A stretch of DNA of 64,000 bases from positions 7,891,081 to 7,955,080 of the forward strand of contig OY747712.1 of NCBI GenBank assembly GCA_963556495.2, given 5' to 3'. The stretch is from Valencia hispanica (taxonomy: Eukaryota > Chordata > Actinopteri > Cyprinodontiformes > Valenciidae). How positions within the stretch are numbered: the stretch's first letter is position 1; each line of letters opens with the position of its first letter. Below the pieces are notes generated by a model. It was not told the DNA's origin. It did not search any database and saw nothing but the letters and a program-made list of their open reading frames with translations. Below, one piece after another: positions 11,410 through 22,514 of the stretch. A program made the translations under genes and the position numbers.

Positions 11410-12649
11410 TCCAAACCTTTTCCCAACACCCCTTCTATGTACATGTACATATTATCAATCGTTGGAAAGCGAAGATTCTTGTGATTCCAATTACGAATGC
11501 CAATCAAGGATACAACCATAACTGTAGTGCTTTTGCGAAAACCCCTCACCAATGTCCAACTCACCATTCGTAGTCTCATATCATTGACAGAACTAAGCCA
11601 TCTCGAATTAATGTTCACATCGGTCCAATTAATGTCCTCCAATAAAATAGTTTGTCCACGACAAGTCTGATAGCTATAATCCAGCAAAATCTGCAGCAGA
11701 AAACATTTTTAGATTACTTCTTTGTGTGCGCTTCCCATTATGTTTTCATTGTAACTTCCGTTAGCATGCTCATATTAGCCTAAGCATTTCACTGACAGGA
11801 AGTGTTAGCTATTGATTGACACCCTACATGGTCCAATTGGTGACAGGTTACACCATCTGCTGTGGCAAAATCTTCAATTATTGGCTGATGGATAAAAAGT
11901 ACCTTCATCATTTTCCATGTGTCTTTTGAACCAATCGTGGCGCAGAATTATGATGATTGACGCATCAAATAGCCAATGGGCTTTATTACAGGACTTATAA
12001 TTACCTGGCGTAAATGGACTGATCCAAGCACAGATGTTATATTATTATGCATGGTTACACACCAGTAAAAGTTCCTTTTTGGCAACGTGACAAAACACAC
12101 TTTCAAAACAAAATTACCACATAGAGGAAACCATAGGGCTTTTTTTGAGACAGTAATGATTATGACTTTTTTTTCTTAACAGAGTGGTACAGTGATGTGT
12201 TATGCATTCATCTCGTAGAGGGCACATTTTATGGCACATTTTTGGGAAATCTTGACCTTTAGCTAGAAAAACATGTGCAAAGTATTCTTTTTTTTTTGGT
12301 TTATTACTGTCAAACGTGATGTGAATAAAGGCAATAACTCAGACTTTAGACCGACATTGTGTTTTAGTCCACCATTCAATTTTGAAGCTATTTTATAGCT
12401 TGCATTTATAGAAAATAAATAGGTGGACATAGTGTATTTGAGATCATATTACTTACTAACAATAGCACTTAGACAGATTGTGATTGTTGTGGTGGTTTTC
12501 TTTCAAAAGAGACCCCAAACATGCCTCTATTCCAAATGGTTCAAGAACAGCTTTAATTTTAGCTTGGGTAAGAGTTTTTAGAACATTTTGGGGGAACATT
12601 GCAGGAATGTTAAGGGGTTCATACTGTATAGAAACACGTTTAAATTCAG

Positions 12650-13240
12650 TTACAGCTGCTTGTCCTTTACAGTTTGTCTCTTCTTTTGAACATCTAGTAA
12701 CTGAACATTTTTCCCTAATTTACATACATTAGCAAGTCTTAAACACCGATTTCCAATTAAATGAAGCTCTGGACTTTCCAAAAGAAGAATATGCTTTGAT
12801 CTGAACAACCCCAATGTAGCTCTGGCTCTATGTTTAGGGTTGTTGTCCAGCTGGAAGGCAAACCTCCACCCCAGTCTCAAGCATTTTGCAGTCTCTGACG
12901 GGGTTTTCCTCCAGGATTGCCCTGAATTTAGCTCTGTCACATCTAAACCGTTTCCCTTTTACCATCTCTCATTGTGGAGGTGGTGGCTTCAGGATGATGT
13001 GCATTGTACATTTTCTGGGACACTTGGATGTAGGCTAAAATGTTAAATCCTGGTCTCACCTAACTAGTTCACGTTCATCTACATATGGTTTGTGACAAAC
13101 TGAAAACAGGACTTTTTTGGCTTTAACAATTACTTTCTTCTTATACCTCCTCCATAAAGGCCAGATTTGTGGAAAACATGATCAATTGTTGTCCTGTCAA
13201 TTGATTGTCGGACCTGAGATGTGGATCTCTACATATTCTA
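12650..13240 (-). mobile_element. Tc1-like transposon relic
   Basis: Minus-strand translation contains degraded transposase blocks: LRLGWRFAFQLDNNPKHRAR (second Asp region) and, upstream near 13140-13180, FHKSGLYGGG-like sequence matching the N-terminal half. The second-Asp block clearly resembles the copy at 49680. Stops and frameshifts make it non-functional. It may extend left to about 12480. Confidence 0.7.
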
Positions 13241-13248
13241 CAGTATTA

Positions 13249-13655
13249 CAATTTAATTCAATTCAATTCAAAAATACTTGATTGATCCCAGAGGGAAATT
13301 TAGTGTTGTAGCTCATATAATTAATTCTTTAAGGAGTTGTTGTAGATGATGATGGCTGTGGGCAGGAAGGATTTCCTGTAGTGGTCTGTATTGCAGCGAA
13401 ACTGAAGAAGCCTCCGACTGAAGACACTCTGTTGTTGTATGACAGTCTCATGTAGAGGATGCTCAGGGTTGTCCATAATTTGTGAAATTTTGACATTTTT
13501 GATTTTATGAAGAATCCTTCTTTGCATCATCATCTCCAGATGTTCCACAGTCGTCCCCAGAACAGAACCAGAACCTTCTTCATCAGGTTGTTTAGCCTTT
13601 CCTCCCTGAAGGACCTAAGCTTCCTCAAGAAGTACAGTCTGCTCTGTCCCTGTTA
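13249..13655 (-). mobile_element. Rex1-like LINE, truncated 3' end with internal deletion
   Basis: It starts with the (AATTC)n tail and TTGATCCCAGAGGGAAATTT and aligns with 21162-21480. It then jumps to the sequence aaggacctaagcttcctcaa equivalent to 21602, so about 120 bp of the reference copy are missing. It encodes only degraded C-terminal sequence on the minus strand (NPEHPLHET and nearby residues). Confidence 0.8.
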
Positions 13656-14215
13656 CCATGAGCCACTTGGCTGCTTCTGTTGTTAACTTGCCCGGCCTGT
13701 TGGCTGAACTCAATGGCTTCATCTTGGTGAGGTTGTGGTTCTACCGTACTCTTTCCTTTTTTGAACGGTGGTTTTTAGCAGTGCAGTACAGAACATGGGG
13801 TATTGCTCTATTATCTAAGTCTGCTGTGTTCCTTTGTCTTCATGAGGCTGTTTTTCATTAAAGTTCCTCAACAATATATGATTTTACAGGACAGGTGGAC
13901 TGAATTACACCTACTAATTGGGTGATTTTTGAATGTAATTTGTTAGGCTGGATTATTTATTTTTTTGGTCGTATCCCAATAAAATGTACGCCAGACTTTC
14001 AGATTGCCATTTTTGTTTACTCCTTTGTGTTGGTCTCCTCATCAAATCCCTGTAAATTCACTGAACTTTGTGGTTGTAGCAAGAAAAAAAATGCAAAAAC
14101 AAGATCAAGACTTGATGTATAAATAAAAAAAATGAAATCAGTTTAAGTAATAAAGAGAAGAAAGCAAACAATCTCCTATACAACAGTTTTTTCCTCACTT
14201 CCTCTCTCCCCACAG

Positions 14216-14293
14216 ATGGATCATGATCCCAGGAACCCAGCTTACATCGCCACTCAAGGTCCCCTGCCCTCCACTGTGGCTGACTTCTGGCAG
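14216..14293 (+). CDS. ptprn2: PTPRN2-like phosphatase, exon c (YIATQGPL motif)
   Basis: The exon is exactly 26 codons in phase 0, with the product [17 protein letters not shown] followed by [17 protein letters not shown] and ADFWQ are invariant PTP core motifs. The sequence [10 protein letters not shown] and the PLPxTVADFW spacing follow PTPRN2; PTPRN as I remember it has IEHDPRMPAY and PLSHTIADFW. The acceptor is a tctctccccacag tract; the donor is gtaaag at 14294. Confidence 0.95.
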
Positions 14294-16907
14294 GTAAAGA
14301 CACAAATGCACAACACATATACACCCTGCAACAAAATCAATACACCCCCCCTTAAACAAGAGCTAGCTGATTTTTATTAGACCAGCAACCCACACAGGAG
14401 ACCGTCTTGTTTTGTGGATGCCATTATTAATCTCTCCTTCCACATAACGCACACATGTACAGCAGTCGACTGTGCCATATGTCGTTAACGTAGCAGGGGG
14501 CAAACCCTTTTCCCGCTGTCTCAAATGTTGGACTGGGTTTGAATTGGAGAGCAGAGGATCGATAAGTTATTTTAGCCGGTCTTGGGGTGGCGGGTGTTTG
14601 TGCTGGGAGAAAAGGTCGCCTTGTCAAACAAACGAAGTCTCTGTTCAATTTGGAATCGTGCAGGTAACCGTGAACGAGGAGCAGAGAGAAAATAAAAGAA
14701 CTTCAGGGTAGTGCACGTTCTCTGAACAGTTGTAGTTAGTGCAGCTCTTCTGGAATGAAATCCTGTGGGAAAAAAATGTAAACTATATATTTCAGATTTT
14801 ATTTTAGGGCACATAAAGACAAGTTAAATATGTCTAATTCCTCGCAGCTACAGTGGTTTAAATTTAAACCAGTTCAGTCGAATTTGAACAAATTCTTGGC
14901 TCCACGCAATTCTGTCAAATTTGTTTAAATTCCAATCTGTTTGACATAGGTTTATCCAATATAATCCTATTATTGGTAATGACCTCATTCCAGTTAAAGG
15001 CAATAATAATCAATTTTTATCAGTCTAGATTAAGATCAATTTAATCCAGGTAGTACAGAAGAAGTCTGTTCCTGATAGCACGATTCAGTCTTACTCACTT
15101 GAAAAAAATTCTGTTTTCAAAAGGAGTATAAATCAACTTTGCTCATATTTTAAGACACATAAAATGTGATTCCATTCCAGGAAATTCAATCCAATTCACT
15201 CTCTCAATATTTAAGACAATTAAAACACAGGTTCACCCAGATTATTCTCAAACTACTACTACAACAGCAAACTGCATTCTTTCTGGTTGACCCCCATTAA
15301 ATTCAATTCAAATTAACTGAGTTCATTAAATCGTATTCCAAATAAATTAAATCAAGGCAAGGCAAGGCAATTTTATTTGTGTAGCACACTTTTAACAACA
15401 AGGTGATTCAAGGTGCTTAATCAAAATAAATTCCAGTTAATCGAAATTGGTACAGTTCAATTCAACAAAGTTAAAATGAAATTCCTCTTAGCTAATAGTT
15501 TAGTTCAAGATAATTAAAACACAAATTAGGCTCAATCTAACTCAAACCAATTTGTTCTAGAAGTAATGAATTAAATGAAATAGCATAGCAGAAACTGCAG
15601 TTTCATTTAAAGAAGATTAAAATTTAGAGGACTGCATTTATAACGGCACAATTTTCCTCGATGGATGAAAAAGAAGTGCAAAATTATTTCAAGTGAAAGT
15701 AATAAAGCTAAAAGTAACGTGATTCCCATCAAGCTATACTTTTACCTGTTCCCACAGCTGATAACACCTCGAGCTTCTGTTGGTTTTAACACAGCTGTTC
15801 ATCAGTTAACCTCAGTTCCTGTGTTTCATTAGACTTCTGCACTTCAGAAGTGGCCAATGTTATTACAACACATACATCATGCCACAGATCAAACTGTCCA
15901 ATCTACCCGTCAGACCTAAAGATTTTCAACATTAAGTGCTCACGGTGTGCAGTTAACTTCTCATTGGAAAATATGGGCTTGGATAAAGTCTGTGTTTTAC
16001 AAACCTCGGGTTTTGATGAAGGGAGCTCGTCCGCGCGGCTCCAGGAGAGTTCTCTCCCTGTCAGCCAAAACAAATTAACACCATTTCTCAAAAAAGTGCA
16101 ACGTCACGGCTTTGGATCCGTGAGACTAATCAGTAAAAGCACAGGGGAGCCGAGAGGAGGGGGTGGAGAGGGGCTGTAATCCAGAACCGACAGCAATTAA
16201 CATCAGTTAAATCACCGTCCAATGAACTGCATGCGCGGCCATTGTGATTATCTAATGCAGTCGTGTGAGGGCGGTATTGTTTTATAGCTCCCATTAACGG
16301 ATGGCTGTTATCTCTGATCAGAGAGGAATGGATCTCCTGAGCGGCGCTGCCCGCCCAGCTGTGGGAATATGGCCGCCATCGGGAAAAATACGAGCGAGAG
16401 CCAGGTTTTCGCTGTCGAATGATCCAGCTGAGGGACAGAACAGCCTTTACAGCAACAGTAATTACTTTTCATAGCACTTGATTTCCAACCAAAGTCTGAG
16501 AGCGTGAGCACTCTTTTCCAATCCCACCCACATAATAGACTCTTCTGTCCTTACAAAATAATAGCCATCTGAAGTTTGTCCTAAATGTGGACGAACACAC
16601 AAGTGAGTGGGTGATTGGAGAGCCGTGTTGGAGTCCCAGTTGACAGACTTTGGGAGGTGTTGTTCAGCTTCGGATGATATTGTGTTCCAAATAAAGATCT
16701 CTGCCACTTCAGAAGAGTAACTGTTGGAGTTTTCCTGAATTTACCTAACAGTAACTCTTAAATAAAAAAACAAGGGCTAATGAAGAATCTTGAAAAGTTC
16801 TGCAGAATTTTAGATTTGAGAAATAATCTCTGGACCATAGAGAATGCTTATAATACTTTAAACAACACAGCTCTCTCCAACGATGGATCATGTGGTTTTT
16901 TTTGCAG
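14294..16907 (+). other. Intron between exons c and d
   Basis: The intron is about 2.6 kb. Much of 14830-15660 is AT-rich sequence with repeated AATTCAATT-like words. An L2-type tail lies at 15355-15430. The stretch 16190-16460 is GC-richer and unique-looking, a possible regulatory element (see findings). No gene seen. Confidence 0.7.
15355..15430 (-). mobile_element. L2-like LINE 3' tail fragment
   Basis: (GGCAA)n followed by ttttatttgtgtagcacac and a caaggtgcttaat block is the terminal sequence of teleost L2-type elements read on the minus strand. It is related to the + strand end at 46740-46808. Confidence 0.65.
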
Positions 16908-17027
16908 ATGGTGTGGGAGAACGGCTGTGTGGTCATCGTCATGCTGACTCCTCTGGTAGAAAACGGGGTGAAGCAGTGTTACCATTATTGGCCTGATGAA
17001 GGATCCAACTTGTACCACATCTACGAG
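16908..17027 (+). CDS. ptprn2: PTPRN2-like phosphatase, exon d
   Basis: The exon is exactly 40 codons in phase 0. It begins [20 protein letters not shown] and ends [22 protein letters not shown] is the buried strand that all PTP domains share. GSNLYHIYE matches PTPRN2 better than the GASLYHVYE form of PTPRN. The WPDEG here is not the catalytic WPD loop, which lies in the next exon. The acceptor is a T-rich tract ending tttgcag at 16907; the donor is gtaacg at 17028. Confidence 0.95.
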
Positions 17028-17439
17028 GTAACGGTTGAACTAGTTACTGCCTCAGAATCAGTATAGAAAAAAAAAAGTCAAAATCTTTGGCACATAACTG
17101 CAAATTATGCTTGAAAAGAATCTAAGCTTTTTAGTTAAAGCGGAGCCTAGGTTTAATTTGCCAGATAAGCTGGGTAGCAGAACCAGGATAAGAATGAATG
17201 GTACCCACAGAGAAATTGAATTATAATGGAATACAGCTGCTGGAAAAACTATTCATTTTAGCTTTATTGTTTTGGAGTGTGATTCTTTTCACCAATTTAT
17301 CGAGGTTCACTGCAAGATAACATATTAAAGATAAAATATTGTCCACCTCAGCTCATCACAATGCTTTCATGGCTTTGAACGTAGAAAATGTGGATACTTG
17401 GATGTATATTGGATCTTATATTACAGCCACCCTTATTTC

Positions 17440-17840
17440 TAAAACAGAGTATCCATTGTGCATTTTCAAGTATAAACATTTTTCTCCCCCTTTCAAATGA
17501 TATGGGTTTTCCTTTTTTTTGTCACGTTTATATTATAAAGTTTGTATATCAGACAAACGTAACTTGAATGCAAAAATCAGTTTTAAATGAGGAGAAAAGC
17601 TATCCAAACAAGTCTGGGCCTATGTGGAAAATGAATTACCCCTGCATCTAGTATCAACTGGTTTGCCACCCTTGACAGCAACAACAAACATTTGCAATAT
17701 CTTGCCATGAGTCTTTTGGCCCACTCTTCTTTGCAGAATTGTTTTAATTCAGCCATATTGAAGGACTTTCAAGCAAGACCACCATATTCAAGCTCATCCC
17801 AAATGGGGCTTAGGTGGTAGGAATTTGTCCTGTGATTGTG
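17440..17840 (-). mobile_element. Tc1-like transposon remnant (C-terminal part)
   Basis: On the minus strand, ELKQFCKEEWAK (near 17720-17760) is the conserved C-terminal transposase segment. The same block is seen as ELFCKEEWAR in the copy at 49880. It is followed by sequence leading toward a G-rich end (CCCCC near 17490). The frame is broken. Confidence 0.6.
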
Positions 17841-17854
17841 TTTGCCACTATCAG

Positions 17855-17925
17855 TGTGTGAATGACTGAATGTAGTGTAAAGCGCTTTGTGGTCCTCTGA
17901 CTGAAAGAGCGGCCCATACATTTAC
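17855..17925 (+). repeat. SINE 3' tail fragment
   Basis: gtgtgaatgactgaatgtagtgtaaagcgc and gtggtcctctgactgaaa are nearly identical to 58432-58495, the tail of a tRNA-derived SINE. Only the tail is present. Confidence 0.65.
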
Positions 17926-17927
17926 AT

Positions 17928-18240
17928 TCAATGGGGACATATTATGCCTGTTTTTAAACAAGTTATAAGAGGTCTATGGTCTATATGGTCATAATGAATT
18001 TCTTTGCACAAAATCACTTTCAAATAAAGCGATCTTACCAGCTCAATTCTTTTTTTATGCCTTGTCCAGACGTAGCTGGGTATCTCACAAAACGAGAAAT
18101 ATTTTTCTGCGATTTGGCCCGTCATCCAGAAAAACACAGATTCTTTCTAAAAACTCTGATTAAAGTGAAGGTTTGCGTTTTCTCAGTTTCTCCGTTCGAA
18201 GCACATTAATAGAAAGTTATGTGGAAGGGAAAAGTGTGGG
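17928..18240 (+). repeat. Dispersed repeat family C, partial copy
   Basis: It begins ggggacatattatgcctg and contains aataaagcgatcttaccagctcaattctt, which aligns with the family C copies at 40511-40940 (same strand) and 60420-60905 (opposite strand). Only part of the family consensus is present. Confidence 0.55.
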
Positions 18241-18353
18241 AGAAAAAGGTGCACAAACAACTGGGAAAACCGCAGCCTGGAGAGTATTGTCAGGAAAAGG
18301 CCATTCAAAAGTGTTGGGGACCTTCACAAGGAGTGGACTGAGGCTGGAGTTAT

Positions 18354-18516
18354 ATGAAGTGAGAACGGTGACATAATCTGAAACTGAAAGAAAAAGTTTT
18401 GAAACCTTGAAAATCCTATCTAAAATAGGTATTATAGATAGGAGTGGTCATTGATTAAATGTTAAAATGGCTTGCCACATATGGTTGATAGATTATGTCA
18501 GCGTTCTCACTTCATA
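18354..18516. repeat. Short inverted repeat (MITE-like)
   Basis: Arms of about 26 bp at 18354-18379 and 18491-18516 are near-perfect reverse complements (TGAAGTGAGAACG ... TGACATAATC on the left). The spacer is about 110 bp and the total is 163 bp. There is no coding capacity, and it abuts the Tc1 relic on its right. Confidence 0.65.
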
Positions 18517-18521
18517 GAGTT

Positions 18522-19415
18522 AGTGCATCAAGAGCAACCACACACAGACGGATCCTGGACATGGGCTTCATATGTCATATTCCTCTCATCAAGTTGCTCC
18601 TGAACAACAAACAACGTCGGTAGCATCTTACCTGGGCTAAAGAAAAAAAATAACTGCAAATTATGGATCTCATTTGAAAACCAAGGTCCCAGAGTCTGGA
18701 GGAAGAATAAAGAGGCACACAATTCAAGATGCTTGAAGTCCAGGGAGAAGTTTCCACAGTCAGAGTCAATCCAGCCATCTACCAGGACATTTCGGAGCAC
18801 TTCATGCTTTCATCTGCAGACAAGCTTTATGGCGATGCTGACTTCATGTTCCAGCAGGACTTGGTACCTGCCCACACTGCCAAAAGTACCAAAACCTGAT
18901 TTAATCACCGTGGGATTACTGTACTTGATTGGCCAGCAAACTGGCCTGACCTTTGAACCCCATAGAGAATATATGTGGCATTGCCAAGAGAAAGATGAGA
19001 GACATGAAAGGGAAAAATGCAGAAGAGCTGAAGGCTGCTGTTGAAGCATCCTGATCTTCCATAACACCTCAGCAGCTCCACAGGCTGATAATATCCATGC
19101 CACGCGGCATTGAGGCAGTAATAGATGCAAAAGGGGCCAAATCCAAGTACTGAGTACATCTGCATGATTATACTTTTCAGAGGTCTGACATTTCTCTGTT
19201 TAAAATCCTTGTTTTATTGATTTAAAGCAATATTCAAATTTTCTGAGAGTTTGAATTTGGTTTTCATAAGCTGTAAACCATAACGATCAAAATGATCAGA
19301 AATGAAGGCTTGGAATATCTTGCATTGCATGTAATGAGTCTATATCATATATTAGTTTCAGCTTTTAGGTTGAATTACTGAAATAAATTAACTTTTGCAC
19401 AATATTCAAGTTTTA
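18522..19415 (+). mobile_element. Tc1-like transposon relic with broken transposase
   Basis: Plus-strand fragments in order resemble a Tc1 transposase: the QVPGQDASYLG-type linker region near 18600, AIYQDISEHFMLSSADKLYG near 18775-18835, FQQDLVPAHTAKST near 18850 (second Asp) and VLDWPANWPDL near 18925. A C-terminal MPRGIEAVIDAKGA-like block follows near 19100. Stops and frameshifts are present, and the segment with the first catalytic Asp is missing around 18655. The end near 19415 has aaataaattaacttttgcac, a common tail of this family. Confidence 0.75.
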
Positions 19416-19844
19416 CCTGTATATCAGATGTCATTCAGTGCACACCTTTCAGGTAAGTTCCACTCCTATCTTGTCTGCCCACTGAACATTTTTTTGGTTA
19501 ATGTATGAAATGCCTTTTGCATCTTTAAGTTCAGCTGCGTTCCTCACCTGGCAAATTTTCCATGGATGCCATTTTTGGCCAGTCTCATTCATATTGTAGA
19601 ATCATAAACATCTTAACTAAACCAAGTGAGCCATGCTGTGATTGAAATGTTGTTCTGCAGTTAATTTATGATTCAACAAAGGTGGTTAATATTATTTTCA
19701 CTTAGTGTCAGGTTTGGTTTGGGAAGCTTTTTAACCTTTAACACACAAAGTCATCATTTAAAAACTGCCTTTTGGATTGAATTGAAACATGTTCTATGCA
19801 ACCAGAAATGAAAAAAACAGAAAACCACTAAGACAAGTTCCAAC

Positions 19845-20300
19845 CATTTCTTTCTTAGCTCCTCTTTCTTGGGTAAAAAATGCAACGTTGATGTGCTACA
19901 TGCACAAAAAACAAGTCCACCCTCTTCTGCCATGCTGTGGACTTGCTAACAGTTAGCTTTGCTGCTAACAGTTAGCTTTGTTGCTAACAGTTAGCTTTGT
20001 TGCTAACAGTTAGCTTTGGCTTCTAGCTTCTAATGGCAAATTCAGCCTTCCCTTGGGCGTTCTTAAGCCAAGGTAGGACAGACAATGAATACAAATTTTC
20101 CCTGTGATGTAGAAGGGACTGGCTTTTTCTGATTTGCTCGTTTTGCCGTCTGTTTATTTTTTTTTTACGGTGGCTAATGTAGGCAATGGGGGTTGGAGAA
20201 AATGTTGACGAGCAGCATGGATATGCAGCTCAAAGTGACCAATTGTATTTCACAAAGAACAAGTATTACACGGTTTGTCAGTGAAGGAGACCTTTAATAA
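19845..20300 (+). repeat. Dispersed repeat family A, copy 2
   Basis: Copy 2 of the family described at 6636-7070. It includes a four-unit tandem expansion (19945-20020) absent from copy 1 and ends about 70 bp before the WPD-loop exon. Confidence 0.75.
19945..20020 (+). repeat. 19-bp tandem repeat, four units
   Basis: GCTAACAGTTAGCTTTGYT occurs four times head to tail with only the last two bases varying (the fourth ends GC). Each unit holds the near-palindrome GCTAACNGTTAGC. Confidence 0.9.
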
Positions 20301-20373
20301 AGCCTGCTTGATCATTCCATGGGAATCATGCCTATATATCAGCATTTGCTTCATGGTTTTCCCCTCCCGACAG

Positions 20374-20540
20374 GTAAACCTGGTGTCTGAACACATCTGG
20401 TGCGATGATTTCCTGGTCCGGAGCTTCTACCTAAAGAACATGCAGACCAACGAGACGCGCACGGTCACCCAGTTCCATTTCCTGACCTGGCTCAACCAGA
20501 ACGTCCCAGAGACCAGCCGGACCCTCCTTGACTTCCGCAG
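20374..20540 (+). CDS. ptprn2: PTPRN2-like phosphatase, exon e (divergent WPD loop)
   Basis: The exon has 167 nt, entered in phase 0 and left in phase 2. The product begins [20 protein letters not shown] and ends [11 protein letters not shown]. The catalytic WPD loop falls at 20488-20508 and reads W-L-N-Q-N-V-P, where active PTPs have W-P-D-x-G-V-P, so the general acid Asp is replaced by Asn. Loss or change of this loop is a family trait (PTPRN has Ala there; human PTPRN2, from memory, reads W-Y-D). This fish form differs from both. The acceptor is cccctcccgacag ending at 20373; the donor is gtagac at 20541. A dispersed repeat copy ends about 70 bp upstream. Confidence 0.95.
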
Positions 20541-21161
20541 GTAGACAGAAGATGTAGTGTTTAAAGTACCAAAGTTTCTTCTTTAAATCAATTAGTTTTT
20601 GAAGAAACCAAACGGGTTTGGAGTGAATCCTTGATTCATCCTCAAAAGCTAAACATTTTTCTAAGAATGCACACAATGCTGGATTACAACCTGAGTGTGT
20701 GGAGCAGGCAAACAATTCTATATGTTTATCTCTACTTACCTACCGATTAACACTTTCAGGGCTGAATTGTATTTGAAGTTCTAATGCTTGCCTTTTAACA
20801 TTGATTGAGAAGGCTTTGAACTTTTGCAAGCTGCACTTTAATTCCAAATTAATCTTCTAAATCCTTTTAATTGAAGGTGCTTTTTTACTTTGCTTTGATT
20901 GAGCAAAGGACACTCAAATCAAAAGTTATTGTGCAAAATACGCTTTTTCAAATGGCATCTTTGATGCCAGCTAGTGAACAGTTGCAAGGCCATATAGGAT
21001 ATTTACATTTCTTCAGATGCAATTGCAAAAAGCACATATACACATTTGATAACATGTATCCCAAAAATCTATCTATATTAAGATCGTAAGACTTTAAAAC
21101 CAACTATTCCAATCCATTTCTGTCAAGACACTCAATCACTTAGTCTACGTAATTTGTATGG

Positions 21162-21990
21162 ATTCAATTCAATTCAATTCAAAAATACTTTATTGATCCC
21201 AGAGGGAAATTAAGTGTTGTAGCTCAAATAATTAATTCTTTAAGGAGTTGTTGTAGATGATGATGGCTGTGTGCAGGAAGGATTTCCTGTAGCGGTCTGT
21301 ATTGCAGCGAAACTGAAGAAGCCTCCGACTGAAAACGCTCTGTTGTTGTATGAAGTCTCATGAAGAGGATGCTCAGGGTTGTCCATCATTTTTTTGATTT
21401 TATGAAGAATCCTTCTTTGCATCATCATCTCCAGATGTTCCACAGTTGTCCCCAGAACAGAACCAGAACCTTCTTTATCAGGTTGTTTAGCCTATTTACG
21501 TCCCTGGCTCTGATGCTGCTACCCCAACAGATGACGGCTGAAGAGATTACACTCTCCACAACAGACTTGTAGAAGATCTGCAGCATCTTGCTGCAAACCT
21601 TGAAGGACCTAAGCTTCCTCAAGAAGTACAGTCTGCTCTGTCCCTTCTTGTAGACGGTTTCACTGTTGCGCCTCCAGTCCAGTCTGTTGTCAAGGTGAAC
21701 TCCGAGGTATTTATACTCCTCAACCACCTCCACTTCTTCTCCCATGATGGCAACAGTTTTTGACTTATCCCTGTTTCATCTGAAATCTACAATCATCTCC
21801 TTTGTTTTGTTGACATTCAAGGTGGGACGATTGTTTCCACACCATGTCACAAAGCGGTCCACCGGCTCTCTGTATTCAGCTTCTTGTCCATCTCTGATAC
21901 ACCCGACAATTGCAGAGTCATCTGAGTATTTCTGCAGATGACAGGTCTCTGATTTGTACTGGAAGTCTGAGGTGTACAGATTGAAAAGGA
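21162..21990 (-). mobile_element. Rex1-like LINE, 3' half (downstream of the L2 insertion)
   Basis: Minus-strand translation gives the end of an RT domain and thumb: near 21960 KYSDDS-like residues (the RT catalytic box), then GEEVEVVEEYKYLGVHLDNR (21745-21686), LDWRRNSETVYKKGQSRLYF and SAVICWGSS. The 3' end is ATCCCAGAGGGAAATT followed by (AATTC)n at 21162-21180. At 21990 the sequence switches abruptly to the L2 3' tail, and the missing upstream half of the same element resumes at 26776. Clade assignment (Rex1/Babar-like, CR1 group) is from memory of teleost elements. Confidence 0.8.
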
Positions 21991-22514
21991 ATCAAATCAA
22001 ATCAAATCAAACTTTATTTATAAAGCACTTTTCATATAAGAAGTTGCATCACAAAGTGATTTACAGATTAAAATGACCCCACATAAGACCAGCTTCCCTT
22101 CCCTTCCCTCCCCCACAGATTTAAAAGCATGGTCACAGTTATACCCCCCTCCCCCCAACCCATCTCCCATGCACACACACAGTTAAAAGAAAAAGTTAAA
22201 AAGGACATTGGGCCGAGTGTAGATGAACCATGCAAGGAAACGCCATCAGAGGAGCCATCTGCCCCGGCAGCGGTAGATTAACAGCAGCAGCCGAGGCACC
22301 GACACAGGGCACCCAGTGGAGGCAAGGCCAAGACCCCCACCTCCACCCAAGCGCTACCTGGAGAGCACCCAGGCAGCTACAGCCGATCACCGCTCCCGGG
22401 GCAGAGGGCTCCCACAGAGGAAACATTGGAACGGGGATTAAGATAAATTAAAGTATAAAAAGAAACGGTAAATTAATGTGCTAAGATTAAATAGTAAAAC
22501 TGATAAAAATATAA

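Larger units (their letters stand above)
4535..14215 (+). other. Intron between exons b and c
   Basis: The intron is about 9.7 kb. Identified contents are listed separately: GT microsatellite, L2 3' tail, dispersed repeat copies, hAT-like element, Tc1 and Rex1-like relics. The stretches 5250-6425, 7250-8470, 10040-11380 and 11410-12480 hold no gene that I can support. 10540-10800 looks unique and may be conserved non-coding DNA. Confidence 0.7.
17028..20373 (+). other. Intron between exons d and e
   Basis: The intron is about 3.3 kb and mostly transposon relics, listed separately. 17030-17430 and 19420-19840 contain nothing that I recognise. Confidence 0.75.
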
